Shown here: piece by piece, positions 44,160 through 54,830 of the stretch | How positions within the stretch are numbered: position 1 is the stretch's first letter | Layout of the letters: each line of letters starts with the position of its first letter | Assembly: GCA_036346225.1 (NCBI GenBank) | Contig: JARFIW010000139.1 | Span: 1,178,001-1,242,000 of the forward strand | DNA from: Platerodrilus igneus | Lineage: Eukaryota; Arthropoda; Insecta; Coleoptera; Lycidae | Direction: 5' to 3' | DNA: 64,000 nt | Position numbers and translations under genes: made by a program | The notes under the pieces: generated by a model | What the model saw: only the letters and a program-made list of their open reading frames with translations | Told to the model about the DNA's origin: nothing | Databases searched by the model: none

Positions 44160-44770
44160 TTAAAGTAAAATTTTTACATTTAGTTTTTTTAATTTTGGCT
44201 AGATTTCGAGATATTACGGTTTTTCCTAGACGACCGCACCAACAGTGGTTTTTTGATGATAACTCGAACACCATTAGAGTTTCATTATATTAAATGTGGC
44301 GTGTTGATTGGTGGTACGATATTATTGATTTTATACCTCGAAGCATTATATCTGGCTTTTGATAATTTATTAGTTTTTCCCCCATAATTTGAAAACGGTT
44401 GGAAATATTTACATTTTATAAACTTAATTGATTGCATATTTAAGTATGTCGCACCGATAGGTGCAATTGTTGTAATGATATCTAGTGCCGCTTTGGTTTT
44501 TAACTTATAACTTGAAAACGGGGCATAATATTAAAATTTTTATAGACAATTATGTTATTATTCTAGTATGACGAATCGATTGATGCAATTTTTATATTGA
44601 CATCTAGTAACCTTTTGGTTTTTAGTCTATATCATTAGATTAGTTTGAGAGAACTTAATTTAATAAAAACAATTATTTACATAATTAGTTATGGTTCATT
44701 AATTGGGCCCTTTTAGTTTTTAACTTATAATTTGAAAATTAGTTGGTTATGGTTGCTATTGGTAGGTCAC
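44160..44770. repeat. Tandem repeat, about five units of 122 bp
   Basis: A TTTTTAACTTATAATTTGAAAA-like block recurs at about 44249, 44373, 44495, 44618 and 44715. Most units also carry a GATTGATGCAATT-like block and GACATCTAGT. The last interval is shorter (97 bp). Confidence 0.8.
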
Positions 44771-45807
44771 CATCGTAATTGACTGCTGATGATCAAACAC
44801 TGTAATGAGTTGTAAATGATTATACAACATATTTTTATTTATTGCTTCATTTTGATCTATTTTTATGCCTAATCATTGGTGTTGGGAAATATTAACAAAT
44901 TTTCTCACGGACACAAAATATGACTAGAATGGATAGACTTTTCTTCCTTATGGAGATTCGTATACTCGGTACAAAAATGACCAGAATGGACCGTAGATTT
45001 TTTATGGGAAAATTAAGGATTTTGTGCCAGAACGTAGGTATCGTATCTTCTCATTCAATATTTTAATAGATTTAATCTGCGCGCGTTTCCTTTTTTGCAA
45101 CCGCCTGCAATAATGCCATCTTTGTATTCAGTTCTTCTATTTTTTCGTACAAAAAGCTTTGAACATTGTTGGTCATAAAAGCACAATACTAGCTTTATTT
45201 GAAAGAATATCCCTTTAAATTAAAGACTTTTTTTGTTAAATGTTTCCACTCCCTAAATTACCGCATAATTGCTATTTAGAAAAGGCGTGCAATGTTAGAG
45301 GTTATACAGAGAACAAATCAAGCTTTCTGTTAATTGGTATCCCTTGCCTTGCTACTACAATTACATCTGAGAACACCCTTATAGCACTAACATACATTTT
45401 GATCGTCTAGTTACACCATTAAGGAATTACATTTCGACATTTCAAACCATTACGCTACTCGTGTTAAAGCCATTCTCTGATTTCACATGAAGCTTTTAGC
45501 GTTCCTTAGTGTATTTGAAAACCGCTTTAAGTTTTACATTATTTACTATAAAATAACTGTTTAACCGAAAATCTTTACTAGGCCTATAAAATTCCACGTA
45601 TGTGAAATGAGCCATGATCAAAATGTTTGCAATGAATAAATGCAAATTCGATCATAACGGTATATGTGAAAAAATCCCGAGAATAGCATGTTCCGTGGAT
45701 TTTCAACTCAAAACTTTTGCTATCAACTAAAATATATCATTATTTTATGCAACATATACACCGTTTATAAATTAATAATAATAATCATAATAATAATAAT
45801 AAATTAA
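44771..45807. other. AT-rich stretch, nothing recognised
   Basis: Near 44920 and 44980 an ATGACxAGAATGGA block is repeated. (AAT)n lies at 45775-45803. No gene. Confidence 0.4.
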
Positions 45808-46577
45808 TCAAAAACCAGCCTCCTTATTATAAATATCAACCTATATCCGTCTTAGAAAATGAAAATGTAATATTATATTGGGATCGACAAATACTAACAG
45901 ACCGATCTATACCGTACAACAAACCGGACATATTTTTAATTGACAAAATTAATAGTAAAGGGTTTCTTATTGATATTGCTGTTCCTTTAAGTCATAGGTT
46001 CCCAACGGGGGCGGTACCGCCCCCCAGTGGGCGCTGTAGCTTTCAAAGGGGTGGTAGCGAGTACAGGGGCAAAAGGGGGGCGTTAGGAGGATCAAGGGGG
46101 GCGTTCGTGACGTACTTACCTTTTTAGAAAATAAATATATTAAAATACTTTGAAAATACCTAGTTGGCATGAATAGACAGTTTATTTAGCTATCTAAAAT
46201 GTCTATGTTGTTGTTATCGAGAAAATATACTTTAAAACATTTAATTCAGCATTAGGTCTATGAATACCTAATTCCGTTTAATATTGTCCGCAACAAGTCT
46301 TTGCAAGTTGATAAGCAAAGACGCGATATGGCTTGCTTACAAAGTGCACCGGCATCGCAAACAAGATAAAACATACAAGTTGATGCTTGTATGAAATCAA
46401 ACGTATAAAAGGCAGGGATAGCTCTAGGAATGTGTTATTATTTGTGTGTGCTTCAAAATAATCCATGTTCGTGAGTGATAAGTTATATAAGTCATTATAA
46501 CCATTAATTTTATAATTATCTATAAATTCGTTGAAAAGTTAATTTATTTTAAACCGTGGCAAGTTTTGGATTTCAAA

Positions 46578-47127
46578 ATGTCTGAATCTAAGAAGAAATG
46601 CCGGCAGTACAGTCTTTTGTATTTGAAATATGGATTTACGCACTCTCCTGTAAACCCATCATTACCCATGTGTTTACTTTGCCAAAAGTTTTCTCAAATG
46701 AAGCCATGAAGCCTTCTAGGCTACAAAACATTTAAATAAAATGCATACTGATAAAAAGGACAAAGATTTGTCCTATTTTCAAGAACTGCAGAAGAAATAT
46801 TTGAAACAGCCAACTATATCAAACCTATTTGCGTCGTCTTCTAAACAAAAAGATGATGGACTACGAGCATCATATAACATTTCATTGTTAATCGCAAAAA
46901 CGGGAAAACCACACCCTGGATTGTGGTCAAGAGTACAGATATTTTTAATTGCATTTCCTTCATCTTATTTGGCTGAGCGTGGGTTCAGTGCAGTAGCTAA
47001 TTTATTGTCTCAGAAAAGGAACAGACTGCACATTACTGAACGTGGCGATTTGCGGCTGATGTTAACGAAATTGGAACCCGACATTAGCAAATTGTTAAAA
47101 CTTCACCAGCCTCAACTATCTCATTAA
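46578..47127 (+). pseudogene. hAT transposase derivative lacking the catalytic core
   Basis: From the ATG at 46578 the first about 45 codons form a BED-like zinc-finger region (RQYSLLYLKYGFT, CLLCQ) like those of ZBED5/SCAND3-type proteins. Two one-base offsets at AAAA runs, near 46684 and 46729, lead into the open frame 46741-47127. Its second half is the hAT dimerisation/C-terminal region (KPHPGLWSRVQIF, SSYLAERGFSAVANLLSQKR). The roughly 400 residues usually found between, including the catalytic acidic residues, are missing. It cannot transpose, but the zinc finger plus dimerisation parts could still bind ends. Confidence 0.8.
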
Positions 47128-47319
47128 TTTTTCTTCTTAATCTTTTTCTGTTCATTATGTATTCATATTTAAGTTTTTAATAAATAAGTTTGTACTACAT
47201 TTGATAGTCGTTTTAATTAAGGTTTACTTTTGCGATTTTTAATATATATATACCTTGTCCAACGCTTTAGTGAACGCTTGTAATAGCAGTCAAAAGTGCA
47301 ACGTTCGTATATGAGTATC

Positions 47320-47320
<1 letters not shown>

Positions 47321-47383
<63 letters not shown>

Positions 47384-47394
47384 TAGATAGATAC
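47321..47394. repeat. (TA)n followed by (GATA)n
   Basis: About 29 TA units then AGATAGATAGATAC, inside the hAT element. Confidence 0.95.
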
Positions 47395-47760
47395 TATGCA
47401 ACAATATTTTAATATTCGTTATAATGCACTATGATGAGGAGGGGGGCGTTGGAAGTTTTTTTTCCAGTAGAGGGGGCGGTGGTTCAGAAAAGGTTGGGAA
47501 CCTATGCTTTAAGTCATAACCTGATAAAAACTGAAAAACACAAAATTGAAAAGTATAACGATTTGGCTATAGAAATTAAACGTATTTGGCATTTACAATC
47601 AGTAAAAACAATACCTTTGGTGATATCAACTAATGGAGTCCTCACCAAAAATATAAGAAAAAACCTAAAAATACTTGGATTATCTGAAAAGTTATACTGT
47701 ATTTGTGCAAAAGCAGTGATATTACAAACATGTCATTTAGTACGTATGTTCCTAAGTTAA

Positions 47761-48324
47761 TAAGCGTATCTGAAATGAAAACTCATTAATTAGTTACCAA
47801 AGTTATGTAAATTATTATGTTTATGTAGTTTTGAGAGAAATATAGAATAACAATAATAATAATAAAGCAAGCCCTGCACCATATAAAACGCTGTAAGTCG
47901 TTGTAACAGTAAAATAAATATTTAAATAAGTTACAGCGTTCATAACAGAAAAGTTTTGTATACAGATAGTTCACAGACTTAAATTGTACGAACAGCAGTG
48001 TAGATATCTTATTTAAATAGTGAAAATGGCCGATATTTGAGATAGTGACAGTTTTGACAGTTCGATTTTTAAAAATGAATCCGAAACAGACAACCTAAGG
48101 AAGAATCTTTGTTACTTACCCTACAAATATCCAACTGACAACCGTTTGGCTACTTTCATTAAAAACACAGGCTGGAATGTATCAACACAGGATAAACAGT
48201 ACACAAAATCGAGTAGAACGAGATTTAGATCGCGTATTACAAATAGAAATGATCCAATTTTTCTCACATAGAAATAATTACACCAAAAGGATAAACGTGT
48301 AAAATCAAGAAAATAGCACCTCTT
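47761..48324. other. Stretch with a short unexplained open frame
   Basis: A frame without its own ATG at 48043-48271 (about 75 codons) encodes a polar peptide including LCYLPYKYPTDNRLATFIKN and is less AT-rich than its surroundings. It follows an ATG...TGA at 48028. It might be a retroelement fragment; not recognised. Confidence 0.35.
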
Positions 48325-49390
48325 TCACAGCCATTCAAATCGACCAAATCTTACATGTAAATTCACTATAAATCTTATTTTAGATGAATCATACCTCACT
48401 GACTTCCTCACTTGCGTCTCCCCTTTGGACCTCGACACTCCCACAACCATTTTAGAGCTTACATCACACCGACATTCTTTCCACCCGCGAGATAAATCTT
48501 TCATCCACATTTCCACCCACGAGATAAACCTATCTTGTTTGGTATCAATTAATATTAGAATTTTCTTAGCTACCCGAATCTCTAGGAATTTTTAGATTGC
48601 ATCATCCCCAAGGAGCTACCCCATTTTAAGATTTCTTACCTGTAGCAACTTTTAGCGTTCTTATAAATTCTTTTAGTCATGCGATACATCTTGTTAGTCT
48701 AAAATTTTATGTAGAATCCAAATCTGTAAACAGATTTGAAATCGGACCACGCCCTGCAAAGTTATACCCCTTTAAAGTCCTGATCTTCTAATTTTGCTAT
48801 TTGCTCTATAAGCAAACCTAACAAATGGTTTTCTTCGTATAACCAATGCATCTTTCAGATAAACCTATCTTGTTTGGTATCAATTAATATTAGAATTTTC
48901 TCAGCTACCCAAATCTCTAAATTTTTTAGATTGCATCATCCCCAGAGAGCTACCCTGATTTTAAGATTTCTTACCAGTTGCGATTTCGACCGTCTTATAA
49001 ACATTTTTATACATGCGATACATCTTGTTAGCTTAGAATTTTATGTAGAATCCGAATCTCTAAACAGATTTAAATCGGACCACGCCCTGCAAAGTTACAT
49101 ATACCCTCTGCGAGATAAATCTTTCTCACATTCCACCCACGAGATAAATGTACCTTGTTTGGTATCAATTAATATTAAATTTTTTAGCTACCCGAATTTT
49201 TAAATTTTCATAGCACCATCCCCAGGAGCTACCCATTTTAAGATTTTTGCAGGCAGCGATTTTTGAGCGTTCTTATAAATTTTCTTTATACATGCGATGC
49301 ATCTTGTTAGTCTAGAATTTTATGTAAAATCCGAATCTGTAAATAGATTTAAAATCAACGACCCTTACCATTTTACACACACCTTTAAAT
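48325..49390 (-). repeat. Satellite-like units of about 285-335 bp, left arm
   Basis: GATAAA(C/T) followed by TTGTTTGGTATCAATTAATA recurs at 48523, 48858 and 49143. Each copy also holds TAGATTGCATCATCCCC-like, GCGATACATCTTGTTAG-like and GGACCACGCCCTGCAAAG blocks. The same units appear inverted at 60180-60930. Confidence 0.85.
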
Positions 49391-49546
49391 TATAAATTTC
49401 CTGCGGCTTATACATAAAGAAAATCTAAAACCATTCTTAAAACTTTTTATACAAACAATTTTTACTAATACAGTTTAAATTTTTAAAACCACATTTCTAA
49501 ATACATATTCACAATTTTTTATTTTCAACCTAGAACTTGTCATATC

Positions 49547-49560
49547 GGGGGGGGGGGGGG
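49547..49560. repeat. Poly-G run, 14 bases
   Basis: Uninterrupted G run in an AT-rich context, near the edge of a degraded segment. Confidence 0.95.
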
Positions 49561-49639
49561 ATTCGAAGACGTTATAACAACATTTTTTGTGTTAAAAATT
49601 TCACATCTGTCTCTTATTTTAAAACGCCGTAGAGTTCGC

Positions 49640-50240
49640 AGTAGACAATTTGTATTCTTTTTCATTTTTAACGAATAAACCCCTGCTTCCAAAGCTCCCC
49701 CATCGTCGACACGGCGTTTTTAGCGATAGCAGCCATACGGTTGTTAAACGCAGTCAACCATTTCACACCATCGCGCAGTGCGGTAACTGATGCATTTTAT
49801 GTCTTTCTTCTTAAATGGCGGCAAGAGTTTTTCCATTTCGAAATCCAACCATAATTCGGGGTTTGACAACCTTTAACAGCTGGGGGCTGAACGTTTAACA
49901 AGACATACCGGCTGTTTTTCCTTGTGTCGCTTTAAGTTGTCCATTCTGTAAACAAACCACCATCCACAGTTTAGAGACTTGCCCATGTATAACACACCGG
50001 ACGATGTTGCACCACGACATTTTTCTGGTGCCGTATGAAGCATTTTCCAGGTATAAGCTTTACCGCAAAGTTGCATTAAACCACGTTTGCAGATACCATT
50101 TTAGTACAAAACAAATCCGCACTAAGACTTGTAACCGCGAACAACATAACTAAAGTTTACTGCGCGTACCATCATTTATGTACGCCTATAGAATCAAACC
50201 GAAGGTTTCCGACACGATACCGAACAAGTCGAGGATTCCG
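49640..50240 (-). pseudogene. Duplicated coding relic, copy A (zinc-finger-like)
   Basis: The minus strand contains CGKAYTWKMLHTAPEK at 50061-50016 and then RMDNLKRHKEK near 49925. It is followed by an untidy but coding-like tail that is conserved in copies B (51930-52530, same strand) and C (59190-59880, plus strand). The CGKxYxWK pattern recalls the first zinc finger of insect BTB-associated zinc-finger exons of lola type, but the second cysteine/histidine set cannot be placed and another frame is equally conserved. Function is not assigned. Frame breaks are frequent and the sequence around is poor. Confidence 0.4.
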
Positions 50241-50449
50241 GCCTTGACGTCTAAGGCCTCCCAAACATTCACCAACACCGTCCTTCCATAATCCCCTTTT
50301 AAACACCGGAAATTTCACACATCGCATCAATGAAAACGCCAAAACACCACCCACCATTTGAACAACCGCGTTGCAACACATACCGCAAAAACTTAAATCA
50401 AATTTAAACAAAATTTTCAAAAACCAATACAAAAACCTTTTCCACAAAC

Positions 50450-51110
50450 TATTATAAATCAGCCGGCGTTCCTAAAACCCCAACCTTTAAAAACCACACG
50501 GACCATTTTGGAAAAAAATTTTTCCCCTTAAACCCCATTATTTAAAAATTTTTAAATTCATTTTTAAACAAAGGGTTTTTTTTTAAAACCAGGAAAATTT
50601 CGCCACCCGCCCCAAAAAACCCCTTAAAATTTCCCCAAACCCTTTTAAACCGCCTTTAACCAATCCCATCCCCAAATTTCCCCCAAAAATTTTTTAAACA
50701 ACCTTTTCGATTTAAAAAAAAACCCCCATCCCCTTTCCCCACGAGTTTTTTTGGGGACCAACGCCCCGGGCACCATCCCCTCCCAACCCCCCCATGTCCC
50801 CGCCCCCACGCCCACCCCGGGAAAGGGCAAAAACCTTAAAACCCTTTTAACACCTTTTAAAAGAAATTTTTAAAAACATTTAAAAATTTCCCCAAACCCC
50901 GAAAACCTTTCAAAACCAAAAAGGTTCACCCGGAAACTTTTATTTTTCCCCCCAAAAAATTTTCTTTTCTCAACAGTAACCCTTTTTCCCCCCCAAACCC
51001 CCCCGCACCGCCAAAATTTCAAAACCCCCATTCCACCCCCTTAAACGCCTTTTTTGGCATTTCCAAAAAAACCCCGCCCAACACGGGCTCCCCAAGCCCT
51101 TTTTGAGAAT
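50450..51110. other. Segment of stretched homopolymers, probable sequence artefact
   Basis: For about 650 bp nearly every base is part of a run of three or more (AAAA, CCCC, TTTT). G is almost absent until CCCCGGG near 50770. It sits between two related copies of a duplicated unit but has no recognisable counterpart in either. This looks like low-quality base calling, not biology. Confidence 0.6.
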
Positions 51111-51929
51111 TCTGCGTTTACACAATTTCTAGTCGAATTTCAATGACAGCCCCGGAAGTTACCTTGATTTAAAAAATTACAATTAAAACCATCTTTCCAC
51201 ACGTTTTTTCGCAGTTTTGTTAATAAAACATAAACCCTAATGTCCCCCTCAAAAATCAACCCCTCAAACTGAATTTTCCAAAACCAGCCTTTACCTTTCT
51301 TGCAAAGTAACTTCTTTAACACGTGAATTTCCGTTTCAAACCATTTTAATGTTTTCCGAAGTTCCAAGTTTTGTTAACCCTTTCCAAAAAATCTTAACTG
51401 CGGGGAACTTATTCCAGCCTCAAACCTCAATATCGTCACGCCTATTTCAAAATTTGGATAACTTTCCCACTTCCCCGATAAAAACCATGTTTATAACTAT
51501 TAACCCTTTTTGCTACCCAATTAATTCGTTACAATCCGAACCCCATTTAAATTTACAGCGATGAAGGTTTCAAATTTTTTTTGGACATCTTTTTGAACTT
51601 TTGAAAACCTTTAATATCATTAATCATCCCTAACCTACACGCCTAATTCAAATTCCGATTACACAGAATAAACCATTTTAATTTTTACCAACTCAAAATC
51701 ACACCACTTTCTCACAAATCCAATTTTTATTTTCAACCTAACTTGCATACGGGTCTACTTATTAATTTCATTTCTAAATAAGCACCTTTTCCAAAGACCA
51801 ACCGGACCCCATGTTTCAAATTCCCTATTTTTCAATGTTTAGACCTCGTACATTTTCCAGATTACTGAAACGTTATAACAACATTTTTTTGTTAAAGATT
51901 TCCATCGTATCTTTCCCCATTTTGATGTA

Positions 51930-52530
51930 AACGCCGTAGAGTTCCTAGACTTTTACTGCTATTTTTTTTTCATTTATTAATCGAATAAATCGCTCATCCT
52001 TCCAAAGAAACCGGGCACTCACGTCACACTGCGTTCTATGCGATACTAGCCATACGGTTTTAAACGCATGCTAACCATTTCTACACCATACGTAGTAGCG
52101 GTAACTGATGCATTTTATGTCGTTGCTTCTTAAATGGCGGCATACTAGCTTTTCCATTTCGAAATCGCTACTTTACACATAATTCGTGTTGTTTCGTACA
52201 AGTCCTTTAACAGCTGGCGGAGCTGAACGTTTAGGCTTAATGACATACCTCGTTTTCCCTTGTTCGCGTAAGTTTCCATTCGTAAACGAAACCCAAGTCC
52301 CAAGTTTAATACTTACTGCGGGCGGAGATAAACACCGGACGATGTTGCACACACATTTTTCGGTCCGAGCATTTTCCAGGTATATGCAGCACCGCAAAGT
52401 TCAAACGTTTGCAATACTTTTAGACAAAACAAAATCCCATTAAATGCTTGTAGCAACTAACAAACTAAGTAGTTTATCTCGACCTGCTTTAAGTCCCTAT
52501 AGAATCAAACCGAAGGTTTCCGAAATGCCG
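51930..52530 (-). pseudogene. Duplicated coding relic, copy B
   Basis: Counterpart of copy A about 2.29 kb away in the same orientation. Shared blocks include GGTAACTGATGCATTTTATG, CACCGGACGATGTTGCAC, GCATTTTCCAGGTAT and AGAATCAAACCGAAGGTTTC. The open frame 52397-52173 (74 codons) is read in a different frame from copy A, so neither is a reliable gene model. Confidence 0.45.
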
Positions 52531-52757
52531 AACAATGGATTCGCAGGAACTAAATGACTCATAATCCTTGCTCTCGTCCAATACATTTACGCCAAGCATG
52601 ACCTGGTTGTTCGTCGAGGTCGAATGCCGTTAGTAAAACACCGGAAAACGTCTTCGTTATTTATTTATTTTAAAAACACCTTTTTTTCAACCCTTTTCTT
52701 CGTTCATTTTCAGACCTCCACATTTTAATTTTAAAACGTAAATTTTTTAATTTAATA

Positions 52758-52820
<63 letters not shown>
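52758..52820. repeat. Poly-G run, 63 bases
   Basis: 63 consecutive G in a roughly 70% AT region. It separates the duplicated units from a stretch with quite different composition. Confidence 0.98.
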
Positions 52821-52822
<2 letters not shown>

Positions 52823-54209
52823 TTGAGAACAAAAGCTCATTTAGATGCAATAACCAAGGTACAACACCATTGTTGCAATCACTGAACAGGATCAAACCTT
52901 TACTTTCGATACCAATTGTTTCAATCTACAATCCTTAATTTATACTTCACGCTATTTAGGTAGGCTGAATAGTTAAGCACCAAGCATATGTCGCAACATT
53001 CCAATCATTTTACCATGTTAATTATAGTAAATTCAATCATTCGACTTCTTAAACCTATTAGCCAATCCATACTCAGCTACCCTTGACTACGCATCTGAAT
53101 CTAAATTCCTTTTCATAGGCTACATAGCACATCCTTCAACAATCCGCTTCTCGAACAATTAAATACGTAGGCTTTCACTTTCTACTCACGAGATCTAGCG
53201 TAACAGCCGCTCAATAGCTATCACATGTTCTCAACATCCTAAGTTACTCATTCCTATCCATTACACAGCCGTCTGAAATACACTTTCAACACATGTCAAA
53301 TAAACCAGAACAAGTCTGATCATTACACATCCACAGCAACGCATTGTCACAACTGTTATCACATACACAGCTACGTATTTTGAGATCTGAAAGCAGTCGC
53401 TTTCGTTAGACCATGCAGCACTTACATACGCACACCGACTCGCAATAAATTTTAGTGACTACACTCATTCACAGCTAACACATTACCACTCGTTATCAAG
53501 ACACCACCAAACCTCTTACATTGAATCGCAAGTCCAGGCTTCCGCTACACTAATCATCATTGTAAACAAAGACGCATCAAGCCATTTATCGAATAAGCAA
53601 TGTAGAACGAATTACCATATAGTCCAGTCTAACAGATCATCACAATCTTTTCTAACTGATTAATACCTTAAGGTTAACATCACGACCATGAGGTAGTACA
53701 GGAAATTTAATCTATTGGATCTATTCCACATCTACATTCGATCCACCTTCGATAATCGTATATTGAAGACCTGATACCAACTACAATTTAACATTTTCTT
53801 TAAAATGTCTGTTATACGAATTACGGGTATACGTCAGCCGCGGCTGACCCAACTATTAATTTTTCCTTTATCTAACCAGGTCCACACTTGTTTTTAATGG
53901 AAAACTCATTAAAACAATTAGTAATGGGTTTAATGAGAAAAACTCATTAAAAACAATTGTCATTTTCATATGGTCATGTGGTCAATGGTCATATGGTCAT
54001 TGGTCATGTGGTCATGTGGTCATGTGGTATCATTATACTTAACAGTCGGTACATTATGGATTATATGTCGATGCGATTCTGATCGGCTTAGGTCGGATAA
54101 CAACATATTCGACTATCTTCGGCAATATACGCCCCCACTCTGTAGAATACATAAGAGAACAATTTTTTCGTATTAATTTAGTATCGATAGAGCTAGAACT
54201 AAAAAGGTC
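52821..54209. other. Unusual G-poor stretch, nothing recognised
   Basis: 52830-53780 is A/C/T-rich, has very few homopolymers of four or more, and has no open frame of note. 53960-54025 contains about ten short repeats of GTGGTCAT/TGGTCATA. No gene. Confidence 0.5.
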
Positions 54210-54830
54210 CAAGGTGATTAACGTTTCTCAACTTCTTGGGAATAAAGTGAAACCGACAAATGAGCGATTTGGATTATGGCTTTGGAGAAAATATGTGCAA
54301 CAATAATCTGGTAACAGATATTGGTTAAATTTGTTATGTCGAAGGCGACAGATGCTGACTGGTGACTACACACACCAATTACAGAACCATTTTGTGACAA
54401 TATAATGTTGGTTAAAATTTGACTTTTCTGACGCCGAACAAACTCTGCAAGCAAAAAGGATGTTTATCCTAAAAAGAAATTTGTGGTGCATTTAACAGCT
54501 ATCTACGAAGAAAGTTTGACCGATTTGTTTCGCTAGGATGGTGTTAAAGCTAAGCTTCCGTTTTCTCTGGAAAGCACAACAAGATGGGCCAGAGAGTAAA
54601 AGAAATTATCGGAAAAGAAGACCTCGAATGCATTAATAAAAATTCCAAAATCCTATATGTGTTCCATACAAAGTGGAACTAGCAGATGTTTTGGAAACTT
54701 TATTGGAGGAACTACCAGATATATTAGACGAATCGAAAAGATTATTTCTATCTTTTGACATGGATGTAACCCAAGATTTTGCGGGTATATTTAGCGATGG
54801 AGATGGAATTATTTAACTACAAACCATAAC
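54210..54830 (+). pseudogene. Unrecognised coding-like relic, copy 1
   Basis: 54640-54823 is open without an ATG and reads as an acidic, leucine-rich peptide including ELADVLETLLEELPDILDES and FDMDVTQDFAGIFSDGDG. Upstream, 54300-54560 matches 58690-58430 in inverse (TTAAATTTGTTATGTCGAAGG, a TACGAAGAAA block, TGTTCC-TACAAAGTGGA). Conservation across an inverted duplication suggests a once-coding sequence. No family is recognised. Confidence 0.4.

Larger units (their letters stand above)
45993..47506 (+). mobile_element. hAT transposon, internally deleted, 1514 bp
   Basis: Inverted ends CATAGGTTCCCAAC and GTTGGGAACCTATG are flanked by an exact 8-bp target duplication CTTTAAGT (45985-45992 and 47507-47514), the hAT hallmark. 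Subterminal regions are G-rich (GGGGGCGG, AGGGGGGCG) at both ends. It carries only the N- and C-terminal parts of a transposase, so it depends on a full-length relative. It sits inside an older LINE relic. Confidence 0.9.
45808..47760 (+). pseudogene. Non-LTR retrotransposon C-terminal endonuclease domain, split by hAT
   Basis: Two parts, 45808-45992 and 47515-47760, read as one domain once the hAT insertion is removed. The first contains ILYWDRQILTDRSIPYNKPD and FLIDIAVP. The second contains KIEKYNDLAIEIKRIWHL, a PLVISTNGVL stretch and a terminal KAVILQTCHLVR. The PD...D...IAVP pattern and the terminal KAVIL-TC-IVR match the restriction-like endonuclease end of R2-type LINE polymerases. It would nick target DNA to prime reverse transcription. 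The rest of the element is absent and stops occur upstream near 45850, so it was a relic, although the part around the insertion is still open. Confidence 0.7.

Noticed and set aside
47431..47760. 109-codon frame as a single gene
   Set aside because: It joins the hAT terminus to the LINE endonuclease relic; it is a fusion created by insertion.
49873..50076. Confident lola-type zinc-finger gene
   Set aside because: Only CGKxYxWK fits. The remaining zinc ligands are not in place and another frame is equally conserved among copies.
50645..50830. Glycine-rich frame in the run-expanded segment
   Set aside because: Base composition and homopolymer stretching suggest artefact sequence.
53960..54025. 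CRISPR-like short repeats (GTGGTCAT)
   Set aside because: The units are contiguous with no spacers; simple tandem repeat in a eukaryotic context.
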